This document shows positions 29,101 to 37,607 of a stretch of DNA of 64,000 nucleotides, one piece after another. Below the pieces are notes generated by a model. That model was not told the origin of the DNA. It was given only the letters and a program-made list of their open reading frames with translations, and did no database searches. Made by a program: the position numbers and the translations under genes. The stretch is from Chitinophaga ginsengisoli (lineage in GTDB: Bacteria > Bacteroidota > Bacteroidia > Chitinophagales > Chitinophagaceae): contig NZ_PYGK01000014.1 of the NCBI RefSeq assembly GCF_003014595.1, positions 174,749 through 238,748 on the forward strand. The letters are read 5' to 3'. Position 1 is the stretch's first letter. Every line of letters begins with the position of its first letter.

Positions 29101-29410
29101 TTCTCTTTCCCTGTCTCAGCCAGCTGATATTCCTGTTTTTCAGTACCTGGGCCAGCACGTCTTCCCAATGGGCGTCTTTATAATAAAGGGTTACTTTCTC
29201 CTTACCGTCGATAATGGCGTTATCAAATACAAAATAATAACCTGTTTGCCGGGCAATACTTTTAAAAACATTGTTAAGGGGGATATTCTTTCCGGTAATA
29301 GTCACCCTTGGGCTGTCGGCAGTCGCCTGGGCTACAACGTGGGTAACCGGGGACAACAGGCAGCACAACATCAATAGTATAAAGACCGCTTTACAAACAA
29401 GCTTTACCAT
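26171..29410 (-). CDS. SusC/RagA-family TonB-dependent transporter with STN signalling domain
   Basis: 1079 residues. After the signal peptide an STN (secretin/TonB N-terminal) domain is present at about residues 35-110 (ITGKNIPLNNVFKSIARQTG; VTLYYKDAHWEDVLAQVL), then a carboxypeptidase-regulatory-like domain (RGRITGDNDQPVPGATIVIK), the TonB-box-like ATVVIGYG, the plug (KLYIRGRNSIAAGNDPLFIV; DILKDADATAIYGSRGANGV) and the barrel. The STN domain is the contact with FecR in trans-envelope signalling, which fits the FecR gene 54 bases upstream. Confidence 0.96.
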   Translation of the reverse strand: MVKLVCKAVFILLMLCCLLSPVTHVVAQATADSPRVTITGKNIPLNNVFKSIARQTGYYFVFDNAIIDGKEKVTLYYKDAHWEDVLAQVLKNRNISWLRQGKRIYLQIMETGKLPPLKEDTLRVTIRGRITGDNDQPVPGATIVIKGTSRGVTTGNNGEFELFEVAQPALLHISSLGYTSVDTTLYGTRLHEIHLKEAVNTLDATVVIGYGSSSRRLLTGSVSRITGEQLAAQPVANTLSALQGQIPGVQVTSTNGLPGAQIKLYIRGRNSIAAGNDPLFIVDGVPFDITPLNNSEDLFGAAGRISPFNSINPADIESIDILKDADATAIYGSRGANGVVLITTRKGKPGKGKLDMNVRTGVGTTAGNMSMLGIHDYLTLRREAFANDGVQPTTAQAPDLLLWDTTQNVNWFKKLTGGTAGITNAQASFSGGTNYNTFLIGGNFYREGTVMPADLGYNRGGVHVSLQHHHPEQRLEANLMATFVADRNKSIANDIFPFYNLPPNYPLYDSAGRLFWGSSFDNPIAYFKQQANSNTRNLLSNVVLRYHLLPGLQLKTSLGLADIRMKQFFSFPQSSQHPNNAPTSFIRTAENKRQSFIVEPQADYVLRIAKGSLHALVGGTWQQTSRNGTSATGQGYASEAFMNGLNGADTIIHKPDNYTLYRYVSFFTRVTYDWQSKYLVNVSYRRDGSSRFGPGRQFGDFGAVGLAWIFTQEPFMKKLSWLSHGKLRASGGITGNDQITDYQYMKNYGSNGNYQGDNTLRPLRIVNNRYSWEENRKMEAAIELGFLHDRLFFSAAKYCNRSSNQLVGYQLPAMTGFTSYQANLPALVENTGWEFELHSRNVDKTDFTWTTSANISFFTNKLKKFQDLSVSSYANAYVLGQSLNIVRGYHFTGVDPQTGLAQFQDINHDNRLSSINDFVTIANMDPKYYGGIQNDLQYKNISLGFFWQFIKQQGVAVAVKPGDFANQLTESLQRWRKSGDVTAVPRATATAGTIAYDLNANLLLSNAVYDDASYLRLKNVMLAYAMPASVLKKLHLQLCKVYLQGQNLLTITGYKGADPETQIVVPTLRVITGGIQLTL

Positions 29411-29464
29411 TCCTTTGATTTATGGTATACAGATCATAGTTGGCTTTTCTACACGAATTTGGTT

Positions 29465-30691
29465 TTATTTTGATCTAAGATATATCTTATCATCCGTAAT
29501 ACGATAGGTTATACCGGATGTTTTATCAAGGCTTTCCAGGAAGTCGGTCACGGGTTGGTTCCTTTCTATGACACCGGTGAGCATCTTATTGGCCAGTAGC
29601 GGGTCTTCAAACAATAGTTGTTTGCCATACCAATGGAGGATTACGGCATCCAGGGTTCCCAATGGTTTGTTATAATAGGCATATTCTCCTTTGCGCCATG
29701 CCAGGGTAATTGCTTCATCGAAGGTACCGAGTTGCTGGCTATAGCCTTTCCGGTAGGTGGCTTCCATACCGGGTTTCAGGATGAGGCCCTCACTTTCTTC
29801 CACATTTGTCATAACACTACCCTGTACGAGGGAGGTAACTATGAATGAATCGGAATACGCATTGACGTTAAAGGAGGTACCCAATACCCTGACGGATGTT
29901 CCAGCTGTATGTACGATAAAAGGCTGGCTGGCGTTGGTAGCAATATCAAAATAGGCTTCCCCTTCCAGGTATACTTCCCTGGTTTTGCCATCGAATGAAA
30001 AAGGAAAGCGCAAACGGGAAAATGCATTCAAATGGACCGTAGATCCGTCGGATAATACCACTTTGTAGTCCTTCCCGGTGGGTACAAAGAGTGTATTCCA
30101 ACCTTTACGCTGTTTAGCTGCTGTAAAGGAAAGCTGACCGGTTCCCGGGTGTAAGAGGGCGGCTTTTGTAGTGATATCGGCATCCTCCCTTCCGGACAGC
30201 CGGATGGTATCTCCATTGTCCAGCAACAGCTTCATATCTCCCCATAGGGGTATATCTCCTGTATGCATGGCGATGGCATTATCCTGTATGGAAGCAGACT
30301 TACTGTTCATCAGCCAGTAGCCACCGGCGGCAATCAGCAGGGTCACTGCGGCAGCCAGCCACCATGTGTTGCGGGAGCTGGATTTTCGGGAAGACGGCTC
30401 AGGCATATTGACCACAGGGGTTTCATCTGCGGTGACCGGGGTCAGGGCAGGCTTCTTTTCGTGATCAGCATGTAACAGTGACAATACGTTGCTCCAGGCC
30501 CTTTCGTTATGAACGTCATTCATAAAATCGGGTCCGGCCACATCGCGGGCTCCTTCCAGTTCTTCGAGGCAACGGCGCACGTTAGGGTCCTCACGGGCAA
30601 TCCGTTCGAGATACTGGCTGTCTTCGTCGCTGATATCGCCGCTCAACTTTTCCAGTATTAACTGAAAGATATGTTCCTCGTTATAACTCAT
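29465..30691 (-). CDS. FecR-family anti-sigma factor
   Basis: 408 residues. Cytoplasmic N-terminal region to about residue 108, one membrane helix at about 110-128 (WWLAAAVTLLIAAGGYWLM), then the periplasmic FecR domain (FVPTGKDYKVVLSDGSTVHL; VYLEGEAYFDIATNASQPFI; VRVLGTSFNVNAYSD) and a C-terminal DUF4974-like STN-binding part (LLANKMLTGVIERNQPVTDF). It should hold the sigma factor encoded just upstream until the STN-SusC reports substrate. Confidence 0.95.
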   Translation of the reverse strand: MSYNEEHIFQLILEKLSGDISDEDSQYLERIAREDPNVRRCLEELEGARDVAGPDFMNDVHNERAWSNVLSLLHADHEKKPALTPVTADETPVVNMPEPSSRKSSSRNTWWLAAAVTLLIAAGGYWLMNSKSASIQDNAIAMHTGDIPLWGDMKLLLDNGDTIRLSGREDADITTKAALLHPGTGQLSFTAAKQRKGWNTLFVPTGKDYKVVLSDGSTVHLNAFSRLRFPFSFDGKTREVYLEGEAYFDIATNASQPFIVHTAGTSVRVLGTSFNVNAYSDSFIVTSLVQGSVMTNVEESEGLILKPGMEATYRKGYSQQLGTFDEAITLAWRKGEYAYYNKPLGTLDAVILHWYGKQLLFEDPLLANKMLTGVIERNQPVTDFLESLDKTSGITYRITDDKIYLRSK

Positions 30692-30743
30692 GTGGGATAT
30701 ACATAGTTCTTACTCGTTCGGGCCATAGGTTTTCGTTGGCAAT

Positions 30744-31262
30744 TCAGAGTTTCGTCTGAAACATCAGGGCTTTCAGGGCTGCTTTACATTTATTTTTAAA
30801 CGCCTTAATGCCTTTTTTCAGTATAGATGATAAGTCCAGCGGATATCTTTTGTCTGATAACAATGATAAACTGACACCTCCACTATGTACCAACGCTACC
30901 TGTCTCTTATATTGCATCAGGTACCCGGGTAAAGGTAGTACAACCTGCTGCATCAGTAAGAACCCCGGATCGTTAGATAACCGGTTGTCGGATTGTCCTC
31001 TTTTAAGAATGTTGACACAACTGTTATGTACCATTCTGTAGAAATATCCGCCAACCGAATGTTCAATTTCCAAATATAATTTCTCCTCCCAAACCTGCAC
31101 AAAAACATGCCGCACCAGTAGCTCCGCCTCATCCATGTTATTCAGCATCATACGGGCTTTTAAGCAGAGCGGCTTATAATATTTCATGAAGAAGTACTGA
31201 TAAGCTTTGATCTCGCCCTCTTTAAGCGCAATCAGCATTGCCGAATCATCCATGTGCTGCAT
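30744..31262 (-). CDS. ECF-sigma-like protein with a divergent or missing region 4
   Basis: 172 residues (169 if the second Met is used). The N-terminal half resembles ECF sigma region 2: ALKEGEIKAYQYFFMKYYKP, ELLVRHVFVQVWEEK and GGYFYRMVHNSCVNILKRG. The C-terminal half, where the -35-binding HTH (region 4) is expected, reads LVHSGGVSLSLLSDKRYPLD and ILKKGIKAFKNKCKAALKAL and lacks the usual EIA..L.IS..TV pattern. Position directly before FecR (52 bases) argues for a sigma role, but DNA binding may be altered. No frameshift is apparent in the region. Compare the intact sigma factor at 50940. Confidence 0.7.
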   Translation of the reverse strand: MQHMDDSAMLIALKEGEIKAYQYFFMKYYKPLCLKARMMLNNMDEAELLVRHVFVQVWEEKLYLEIEHSVGGYFYRMVHNSCVNILKRGQSDNRLSNDPGFLLMQQVVLPLPGYLMQYKRQVALVHSGGVSLSLLSDKRYPLDLSSILKKGIKAFKNKCKAALKALMFQTKL

Positions 31263-31278
31263 AAGAGTTGTTTTGGGA

Positions 31279-31300
31279 TACGTTAACAGTTGTTAACGTA
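31279..31300. promoter_or_regulatory. 22-bp palindrome with two GTTAAC sites upstream of the sigma gene
   Basis: TACGTTAACA, spacer GT, and the exact reverse complement of the first arm, 16 bases before the sigma start codon. It contains two GTTAAC hexamers with 10-base phasing, one helical turn. A third GTTAAC lies at 31340-31345. The position suits an operator or an activator site for the sigma/FecR/SusCD operon. Confidence 0.55.
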
Positions 31301-31322
31301 AATATCCGTTTTCCAGCAGCGC

Positions 31323-31363
31323 AAAAGCGTTAATTACATGTTAACACGTATATATTACGCTTT
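31323..31363. terminator. Long imperfect hairpin downstream of the receiver-domain gene
   Basis: Outer arms AAAGCGT / ACGCTTT and an inner near-palindrome TACATGTT/AACACGTA pair over about 40 bases. It lies 33 bases past the stop of the minus-strand receiver gene. The T-run on that strand is only four bases, so it may be a terminator or part of the sigma-gene promoter region; a further 5-bp inverted repeat TTCAC-AA-GTGAA follows at 31366-31377. Confidence 0.45.
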
Positions 31364-31395
31364 AATTCACAAGTGAAAGATACTTAATATTTGGT

Positions 31396-31779
31396 TCACC
31401 ACATATGGAATTCATTTTTTAACAGATCCAGCAAAACGTCCTGGTCTATGGGCTTTGACACATATGCTGCCGCCCCGGCGGCCAGGCACTTTTCCCTGTC
31501 CCCTACCATTGCCTGCGCTGTTACTGCAATTACCGGAATATGGTCCATAGCGTGATTTTCCCGGAGCTGTGCAATGGCCTCATATCCGTCCATATCCGGC
31601 ATCATCATATCCATCAGTACCACGCCAACATCGGGCTGTTGTGCCAGCAGCTGTAGGCCGGTCTGTGCATCCGTTGCGGTAATACAATCGAAGCCCTTCG
31701 TTTTCAGCACCATGCGCAGGGCGTAGATATTCCTGTTATCATCATCAATGATCAGTATTTTTTTAGCGGACGATCCCAT
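31396..31779 (-). CDS. Stand-alone receiver-domain response regulator
   Basis: 127 residues, a single REC domain: acidic residues in IIDDDNRN, phospho-acceptor D57 in VLMDMMMPDMDGYE, Thr in VTAQAM and Lys in YVSKPID. There is no output domain. It starts 21 bases after the hybrid kinase stop and closely resembles that kinase's third receiver, so it is likely a diffusible phospho-acceptor for the same kinase. Confidence 0.95.
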   Translation of the reverse strand: MGSSAKKILIIDDDNRNIYALRMVLKTKGFDCITATDAQTGLQLLAQQPDVGVVLMDMMMPDMDGYEAIAQLRENHAMDHIPVIAVTAQAMVGDREKCLAAGAAAYVSKPIDQDVLLDLLKNEFHMW

Positions 31780-31800
31780 ACTCTTTCAGATTCTTTATGA

Positions 31801-34800
31801 TCAACTTCTGTTATTGTCATACAGCCACACGCGCAGCAAGGATACCAGCTGGTCTATATCCACCGGTTTGGAGATATAGTCGGAGGCGCCTGCCCTGATA
31901 CATTTTTCACGGTCGCCCAGCATTGTTTTGGCCGTTACCGCCAATATAGGCAGGTGTTTGTGCTCAGGCGTTTCCCTGATCATCCGGGTGGTTTCATAAC
32001 CATCCATCTGCGGCATCATCATATCCATCAGCACGATGTCTACCTGTGGATTATTTTTAAGCTGTTGCAGCGCTTCATTGCCGTCCAGTGCTGAGATGAT
32101 ATGCATTTTATGCTGTTCCAGTGCTTTTGTGAGTGAGAAGATATTCCGTACATCATCGTCTGCTATCAGCACAGTCTTTCCTTCCAGCACTTCTTTCAGC
32201 GGTCCGTGTTGTTTCTTTCCCGGTTTATTATCTGCTCTTTCCTCTACCAGGTGCAGGAACAGGGCTACTTCATCCAGCATGCGCTGATAGGAATGTGCCG
32301 TTTTTATCACGATAGAATCAGCATACTGGCGGATACGGTTCTCCTCAGCACGAGATAGATTCTTTCCTGTAAAAATGATGATCGGCAGGTTTTCCAGTCC
32401 GGGGTTACCTTTCACTGTTTCCAGCGTCTCATAGGCATGCTGGTCGGGCACGCCCATATCCAGGATGACGCAGTTAACATCTTTTTTCCGGAGGGCGGTT
32501 ACACTGCTGGTAATATTGCCCGTGATCTCTGTGCTGACGTTGAAGTTCTCCAGGAAGTAGGCCAGCGCTTCGGCATGTTTGGGATTCTCCTCCACGATCA
32601 GCACTTTTTTCGGATTACGGGTCAGGGCATTTTCCAGCTGCTGGAAGATACGCGGCATCTGGTCAAGGGCCAATGGTTTGTCGATAAAATCTACCGCTCC
32701 TTTCTGCAGGCTTTCCTTTTTTGCTTCAAGAGAGGAAATGATATGCACGGGGATTGGTCGGGTTGCGGGATTAGACTTCAGGGCTTCCATGACCTGCCAG
32801 CCACTCTGTACCGGCAGCACAATATCCAGGAGGATAGCCGCCGGCTTATAGCGCTGTGCCATTTCAACGCCATGGTCGCCGCGTACGGCCACAATACCTT
32901 TGTAACCACGCTTACGGGTAAAGTCAAGCAGGATGCCTGCATATTTTGTATCATCCTCCACGATGAGGATCACCTTATCGTTTGGTTTCAGGTCATTACG
33001 ATCGTCTGCTATCTCTTCCGGTATTTCCGCAGCGATGTAATCGTCTCTTTTATCTCCCGCCCTTAGGGCGTCTTTCCATACGTCATCTGCCTGCTGCTGA
33101 GTGGGCGGTGCAGTCTGTTCTTTTTCTTCCTGCGGATGAACGGGAATGGTCACGATAAACTCACTGCCTTGTCCTGGTTCACTCTCCAGGCGGATCTCCC
33201 CGCCCAGCAGTTTTGCCAGTTCCCGGCTGATGGAGAGTCCCAGTCCTGTTCCGCCATACTTCCGGCGGGTAGAACCATCCGCCTGCTGGAAGGCTTCAAA
33301 GACGATCTGCTGTTTATCGGCTGGTATACCGATACCTGTATCTTTTACGCTGAAGCGGATGAATGCATCATTCTCCGGAACGCTTGCCACCTGTAGGGTC
33401 ACTACTCCCCTGGCCGTGAATTTGAGTGCGTTGGACAAGAGGTTTTTGAGGATCTGTTCCAGGCGCATTTTATCGGTTTCTATCAGCGCCGGCGCATCTG
33501 CCTGTATATCGACCTGCAAGTCCAGGTTCTTCTCGCGGGCAATAGGCAGGAACAATGCCTCCATGTCGGTGCAGATCTCGTGCACAGGCACATGGGCAAT
33601 TTCCAGGTCCATTTTACCGGCTTCTATCTTAGAGAGATCGAGTATCTCATCTATCAGGGTGAGCAGTCCTTTACCGGAGCTCTGGATCACCTGGGCAGAT
33701 TCTACCTGGTCTGTGCTCAGGTTCTTATCATTATTTTCCGCCATCAACCTGCTGAGCAGAAGGATGGAATTCAGGGGCGTACGCAGTTCGTGCGACATAT
33801 TCGCCAGGAACTCTGACTTGTATTTGGTGCTGATCTCCAGCTCTTCCGCTTTTTTCTGTATTTCCAGGTTGCGTTCCACGATCACCTGGTTACGGTCTTC
33901 CAGCAGGCGGGAACGTTCTTCCAGCTCCTGGTTGGCCTGTTGTAGTTCTTCCTGTTGTACACGCAATTCCTCTTCTGAGGCCTGGAGTTTCTGTGCCTGG
34001 GCTTCCAGTTCTGTATTGATATTTTCCAGTTCTCCGTGCTGTACCTGCAGTTCCTCTGATTGCGCCTGCGTTTCTTCCAGCAGCTCCTGCATACGGCGGC
34101 GGTTTTCAGCGGTAGTAATAGCAATACCTACATTATGGGTGGCTGCTTCCAGGAAGGCCAGTTCGTTATGATTGTACGGCGACAGCGATGCCAGTTCCAC
34201 TACCCCCTTTATATGTCCTTCATACAGGACTGGTACGGCTATAATATTCGCCGGCCGGATCTCTCCGGCAGCGTAGCTGATGATAATGTTATCCGGAGTG
34301 ATCTCTTTCAGCAACATGGTTTTGCCGCTGGCGGCACATTGTCCGGCGAGCCCCTGTCCTACCGGAATTATCCGGCGGTTCTCTGCGGGTACAAAGGCAA
34401 AACTTCCTGTCAGCTCCAGGGTGTTGTCTGGACCTGCCAGGTAAAGCACTCCGACCTGACTGTTCGTATATTCTGTGAGGAATGCAATAATATCTTCCGC
34501 CAGGGCATTCACATCGTTTTCACCCACCATCCGGTCATTCAATCCGGCCATACCTGTCTGATGCCATTCCTTATCGGCCAGCTGGTTAAAGGCTTTTTCC
34601 AGGGAGGCGGCCATTCTATTGAGGGAGAGGGATACGCCTCCCAGCGCATCCTTTTCTTCGTCATTCACGCGTATGCTATAGTCGCCTGCCGAGATATTCT
34701 CTGCAATGCTCCTGATAATGTTTATACGATGGCTGATATCCCGGTCTTTCTTTTCCAGGACATCCTGCAGCCGGGTACGTTCATCATAATCCTTTTTCAC

Positions 34801-35400
34801 GCGGGCATAGAAGACAGAAGTGATCACCAGGGCCAGGAGGGCGGCAATGACAATGATGACGGGCGTATAACCGGCAACGCGGTCCATGTTTCGCGTCCGG
34901 CTTTCCAGCAATCTCTTTTCCCGGTCTTCCATCATCCCTACCAGTTCGCGGGCATCCTTCATGAGTCTCCGGCCGGCCTGCAGGGAGTCAAAGCTGATGC
35001 TCTGCCCGGTTCTACGCGCCCGGAGAGTGGACTCCAGTAAGGCCTGACGGTCCTTCATCAACGATTCCAGTTTTTCAATTTCTACCTGCTGCTGGGGATT
35101 GTCCTGCGTTAGCCGCCTAAGAATATGAAGATTAACCTTTACGCTATCATATGCATACCTGTATGGCTCCAGGAAGTCTTCATCACCGGTGAGCAGGTAT
35201 CCCCGCTGGCCTGTTTCTGCATCCTTCATGAAAGAGAGCGTGCTTTCCAGCCTGTAGATCACCACATTGGTATGATCCACCCAATAGGCGCTTTGCAGGA
35301 GATTACGGATACTAAAAAAAGAAGCGACGGAACTCACTATGAGTAATAACAGTGATAGTCCAAATCCAATCAGCAGGTTTCTTTTAAAAGTAGCTTTCAT
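31801..35400 (-). CDS. Hybrid histidine kinase: CHASE3-HAMP-GAF-HisKA-HATPase-REC-REC-REC
   Basis: 1199 residues from the ATG at 35400; an upstream in-frame ATG at 35460 overlaps the previous gene and precedes no membrane signal. TM1 at about 8-30, CHASE3 sensor (DAETGQRGYLLTGDEDFLEP), TM2 at about 183-203, HAMP, GAF at about 290-430 (GQGLAGQCAASGKTMLL), a long Gln/Glu coiled coil, HisKA with H537 (NMSHELRTPLNS), HATPase (DTGIGIP, GTGLGLSI) and three receivers (AILLDIVLPVQSGW; CVILDMGVPDQHAYE; IVLMDMMMPQMDGYE). The middle receiver has lost part of its acidic pocket (VEEN) but keeps Asp, Thr and Lys. The layout is that of multi-step phosphorelay sensors. Confidence 0.95.
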   Translation of the reverse strand: MKATFKRNLLIGFGLSLLLLIVSSVASFFSIRNLLQSAYWVDHTNVVIYRLESTLSFMKDAETGQRGYLLTGDEDFLEPYRYAYDSVKVNLHILRRLTQDNPQQQVEIEKLESLMKDRQALLESTLRARRTGQSISFDSLQAGRRLMKDARELVGMMEDREKRLLESRTRNMDRVAGYTPVIIVIAALLALVITSVFYARVKKDYDERTRLQDVLEKKDRDISHRINIIRSIAENISAGDYSIRVNDEEKDALGGVSLSLNRMAASLEKAFNQLADKEWHQTGMAGLNDRMVGENDVNALAEDIIAFLTEYTNSQVGVLYLAGPDNTLELTGSFAFVPAENRRIIPVGQGLAGQCAASGKTMLLKEITPDNIIISYAAGEIRPANIIAVPVLYEGHIKGVVELASLSPYNHNELAFLEAATHNVGIAITTAENRRRMQELLEETQAQSEELQVQHGELENINTELEAQAQKLQASEEELRVQQEELQQANQELEERSRLLEDRNQVIVERNLEIQKKAEELEISTKYKSEFLANMSHELRTPLNSILLLSRLMAENNDKNLSTDQVESAQVIQSSGKGLLTLIDEILDLSKIEAGKMDLEIAHVPVHEICTDMEALFLPIAREKNLDLQVDIQADAPALIETDKMRLEQILKNLLSNALKFTARGVVTLQVASVPENDAFIRFSVKDTGIGIPADKQQIVFEAFQQADGSTRRKYGGTGLGLSISRELAKLLGGEIRLESEPGQGSEFIVTIPVHPQEEKEQTAPPTQQQADDVWKDALRAGDKRDDYIAAEIPEEIADDRNDLKPNDKVILIVEDDTKYAGILLDFTRKRGYKGIVAVRGDHGVEMAQRYKPAAILLDIVLPVQSGWQVMEALKSNPATRPIPVHIISSLEAKKESLQKGAVDFIDKPLALDQMPRIFQQLENALTRNPKKVLIVEENPKHAEALAYFLENFNVSTEITGNITSSVTALRKKDVNCVILDMGVPDQHAYETLETVKGNPGLENLPIIIFTGKNLSRAEENRIRQYADSIVIKTAHSYQRMLDEVALFLHLVEERADNKPGKKQHGPLKEVLEGKTVLIADDDVRNIFSLTKALEQHKMHIISALDGNEALQQLKNNPQVDIVLMDMMMPQMDGYETTRMIRETPEHKHLPILAVTAKTMLGDREKCIRAGASDYISKPVDIDQLVSLLRVWLYDNNRS

Positions 35401-35431
35401 CCTAATAGTCTTGATAGTTATCTTGTGCGTA

Positions 35432-36115
35432 TCAGATAGCCGGGTTAGTGGCATATTCATTCCACAATTCGTCCAGCGTACTGCCGGTTAGTTTTTTCCA
35501 GATCTCATCTGTGTATTTTTTGCCACGCATTGCGGCATCCAGTTTCTTCACAAAGTCTCTGTTCTTTTTCTTTTCCACCCACACGAAGAAACGGGCAGTG
35601 ACCCGATAGCTCTGTGTGTAATGCTGTTTCGGCTTAAAGGCCGGTAATGCCCAATTGGCGCCGGCATTGTCCACACCAAATACGTAACGTACATAATCGG
35701 CAATGCCTTCTGTGATCCATCCCGGGCCGGACTCGTTGGGATAGGCCTGTACTACGTGCATGGCTTCGTGCGTCACTACATCAATGTCTCCCGGATGTGC
35801 ATGGAACCAGCCGGGATTAAATACGATCACATCTCCGCTGGTGGCGGCCACGCCTTCATAGGCAGGGTCGATCACGAAGCTTACTTTTTTAGCTGCTTTT
35901 TTGTTGAATCGTGCAGCTTCTTTCGGATACACCTGGAAGAAAGCCTCGATCAGCCTTCTTCCTACCGCAGTATCAAAATCGGGCGATTTATTCGTGTATT
36001 CGAGCGTATAACCTTCACGGGCAATTGTTTGCGGTGATTCCTGCGCATATGTCAGGACAGGTAGTGTGCAAACACACAGGCATAACATGCCCAAAGTTCT
36101 TTTCAGACCTTGCAT
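35432..36115 (-). CDS. Secreted basic-secretory-protein (BSP) family metallopeptidase-like protein
   Basis: 227 residues from the Met at 36115 (231 from 36127). A signal peptide ends near LTYAQ. The domain matches plant and bacterial BSP peptidases: VIDPAYEGVAATSGDVIVFN, a HEAMHVVQ zinc motif, WITEGIADYVRYVFG and FFVWVEKKKNRDFVKKLDAA. HExxH with the downstream Glu of TEGIADY supports a metallopeptidase. It lies 31 bases upstream of the hybrid kinase on the same strand. Confidence 0.88.
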   Translation of the reverse strand: MQGLKRTLGMLCLCVCTLPVLTYAQESPQTIAREGYTLEYTNKSPDFDTAVGRRLIEAFFQVYPKEAARFNKKAAKKVSFVIDPAYEGVAATSGDVIVFNPGWFHAHPGDIDVVTHEAMHVVQAYPNESGPGWITEGIADYVRYVFGVDNAGANWALPAFKPKQHYTQSYRVTARFFVWVEKKKNRDFVKKLDAAMRGKKYTDEIWKKLTGSTLDELWNEYATNPAI

Positions 36116-36188
36116 TGAGTAGACCATTAATTTACGTGGTTGTTGTTAAAGCAATTTAAATCAGGCGTAAAATAGTGAATATTGCCGC

Positions 36189-37607
36189 TTAGTTTTCCTC
36201 TTCTTCTTTGAGCGGTAATTCTTCCGTTTGGACGCCTAAACTGCGTATACCCGTTTCCACCTGTTTTGTCTCCGGCAAAGTCTGCTTTAGTGCCGGGCCA
36301 AGGTTGTACAATTTCCGTGCCTGTGGAATAAAGCGGCTTTCGAGGGATGCCACGGCATCGTTATAATGGTTTACTGCCATTTTCAGGCTGCTGCCTACGT
36401 TTGTGAAGTGTCTTATCAGTACGTTGGTACGGTTATACAATTCTATACCGGCATTCCTGATCTCTTCGATATTGGCGGCTACGTGCAGTTGCTGCCACAC
36501 AAAGCCTACGGTACGCAGTAAGGTGATGAGGGTGGTGGGGGTAGCAAATACCACCCGGTTACGGATGCCTTCTTCAATCAGGGCAGGTTCTGCCTGCAGT
36601 GCGGCACCAAAGGAGGATTCTATCTGCATATACAGGATGACATAGTCGGGCGACTGCTGCCACTGGCTCCAGTAGGCTTTTGCACTCAATTTCTTCAGGT
36701 GGTCCTTTACGGCTGCGGCATGCTGGTTTAGCAGCATTTTGCGTTCTTCTTCGTCTTCCGTTTCAAATGCCCGCATATAGGCGCTTAAAGGCACTTTGGA
36801 GTCTACCACAATGGTCTTCCCTTCCGGCAGGCGGATGATCATGTCGGGGCGTAGCACACCTTCCTCTCCATTCACCGATACCTGTTCGCTGAAATCACAA
36901 TGTTCGGTCATACCGGCAAATTCCACTACACGGCGTAAGGCGATCTCTCCGTAGCGGCCACGTATATGGGAGGTCTTCAGGGCGCTGACAAGGCTATGGG
37001 TTTCTTTCTGCAGCTTTTCTGTGCTTTGCTGTACGCCCAGGATGAACTGGTTGATCTGGCCGTATTGCTGCTGGCGGTTACTTTCCAGTTGCCGCATATT
37101 TTCATCGAAACGGTGCAGGCTTTCGGATAATGGTTTTACCATGGCATCGATAGCCTGCTGGCGCTTTTCCAGGTCGCCTTTAGCGTCTGTGAGCTGTGTT
37201 TCCAGAGCGGATTTTGCCAGGGCCACAAAGGAGGAATTGTTATGCTTCAATGCTTCTGCTGACAGTGCATTAAACGCGTCTTTCAGTTTCTCGTTGGACT
37301 GATCAACAAACTCCTGCTGCTCGCGCAGGCGGTTTTCCATTTCCCGGAAACGGGCTTCTCCGTTGCTTTCTATGCGGATGCTCTCTTCCTGCAATATCTG
37401 CAGGCGGGCATTGAGTTCATCAATAACGGATTGTTTGTCCTGTGCCTCCTGCCGTAGGGTGCCGGCAGTCTGGTTCACTGATGACAACTGTGTTTCCAGA
37501 ATGGCTATGCGGGTCTTTAACTGGTGACTCCTGCTGACAACCTTTATGACCGCTGCCAGGGCGGCGCAAGCGATCAGAGCGAAGATAATAACGATAAGAT
37601 GGTCCAT
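36189..37607 (-). CDS. rmuC: DNA recombination protein RmuC
   Basis: 472 residues from the Met at 37607, where a membrane anchor begins (LIVIIFALIACAALAAVIKV). A coiled coil runs to about residue 200 (ETQLSSVNQTAGTLRQE; ENRLREQQEFVDQSNEKLKD), followed by the RmuC core: RGRYGEIALRRVVEFAGM, RPDMIIRLPEGKTIVVDSKV, PDYVILYMQIESSFGAAL and TPTTLITLLRTVGFVWQQ. RmuC has a PD-(D/E)xK-type nuclease-like fold and limits inversion and repeat-mediated rearrangement in Escherichia coli. The window holds several repeats on which such a protein could act. Confidence 0.95.
   Translation of the reverse strand: MDHLIVIIFALIACAALAAVIKVVSRSHQLKTRIAILETQLSSVNQTAGTLRQEAQDKQSVIDELNARLQILQEESIRIESNGEARFREMENRLREQQEFVDQSNEKLKDAFNALSAEALKHNNSSFVALAKSALETQLTDAKGDLEKRQQAIDAMVKPLSESLHRFDENMRQLESNRQQQYGQINQFILGVQQSTEKLQKETHSLVSALKTSHIRGRYGEIALRRVVEFAGMTEHCDFSEQVSVNGEEGVLRPDMIIRLPEGKTIVVDSKVPLSAYMRAFETEDEEERKMLLNQHAAAVKDHLKKLSAKAYWSQWQQSPDYVILYMQIESSFGAALQAEPALIEEGIRNRVVFATPTTLITLLRTVGFVWQQLHVAANIEEIRNAGIELYNRTNVLIRHFTNVGSSLKMAVNHYNDAVASLESRFIPQARKLYNLGPALKQTLPETKQVETGIRSLGVQTEELPLKEEEEN

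Noticed and set aside
35401..35460. N-terminal extension of the three-receiver hybrid kinase
   Set aside because: It overlaps the end of the upstream peptidase gene and precedes the natural Met-Lys start of the first membrane helix.
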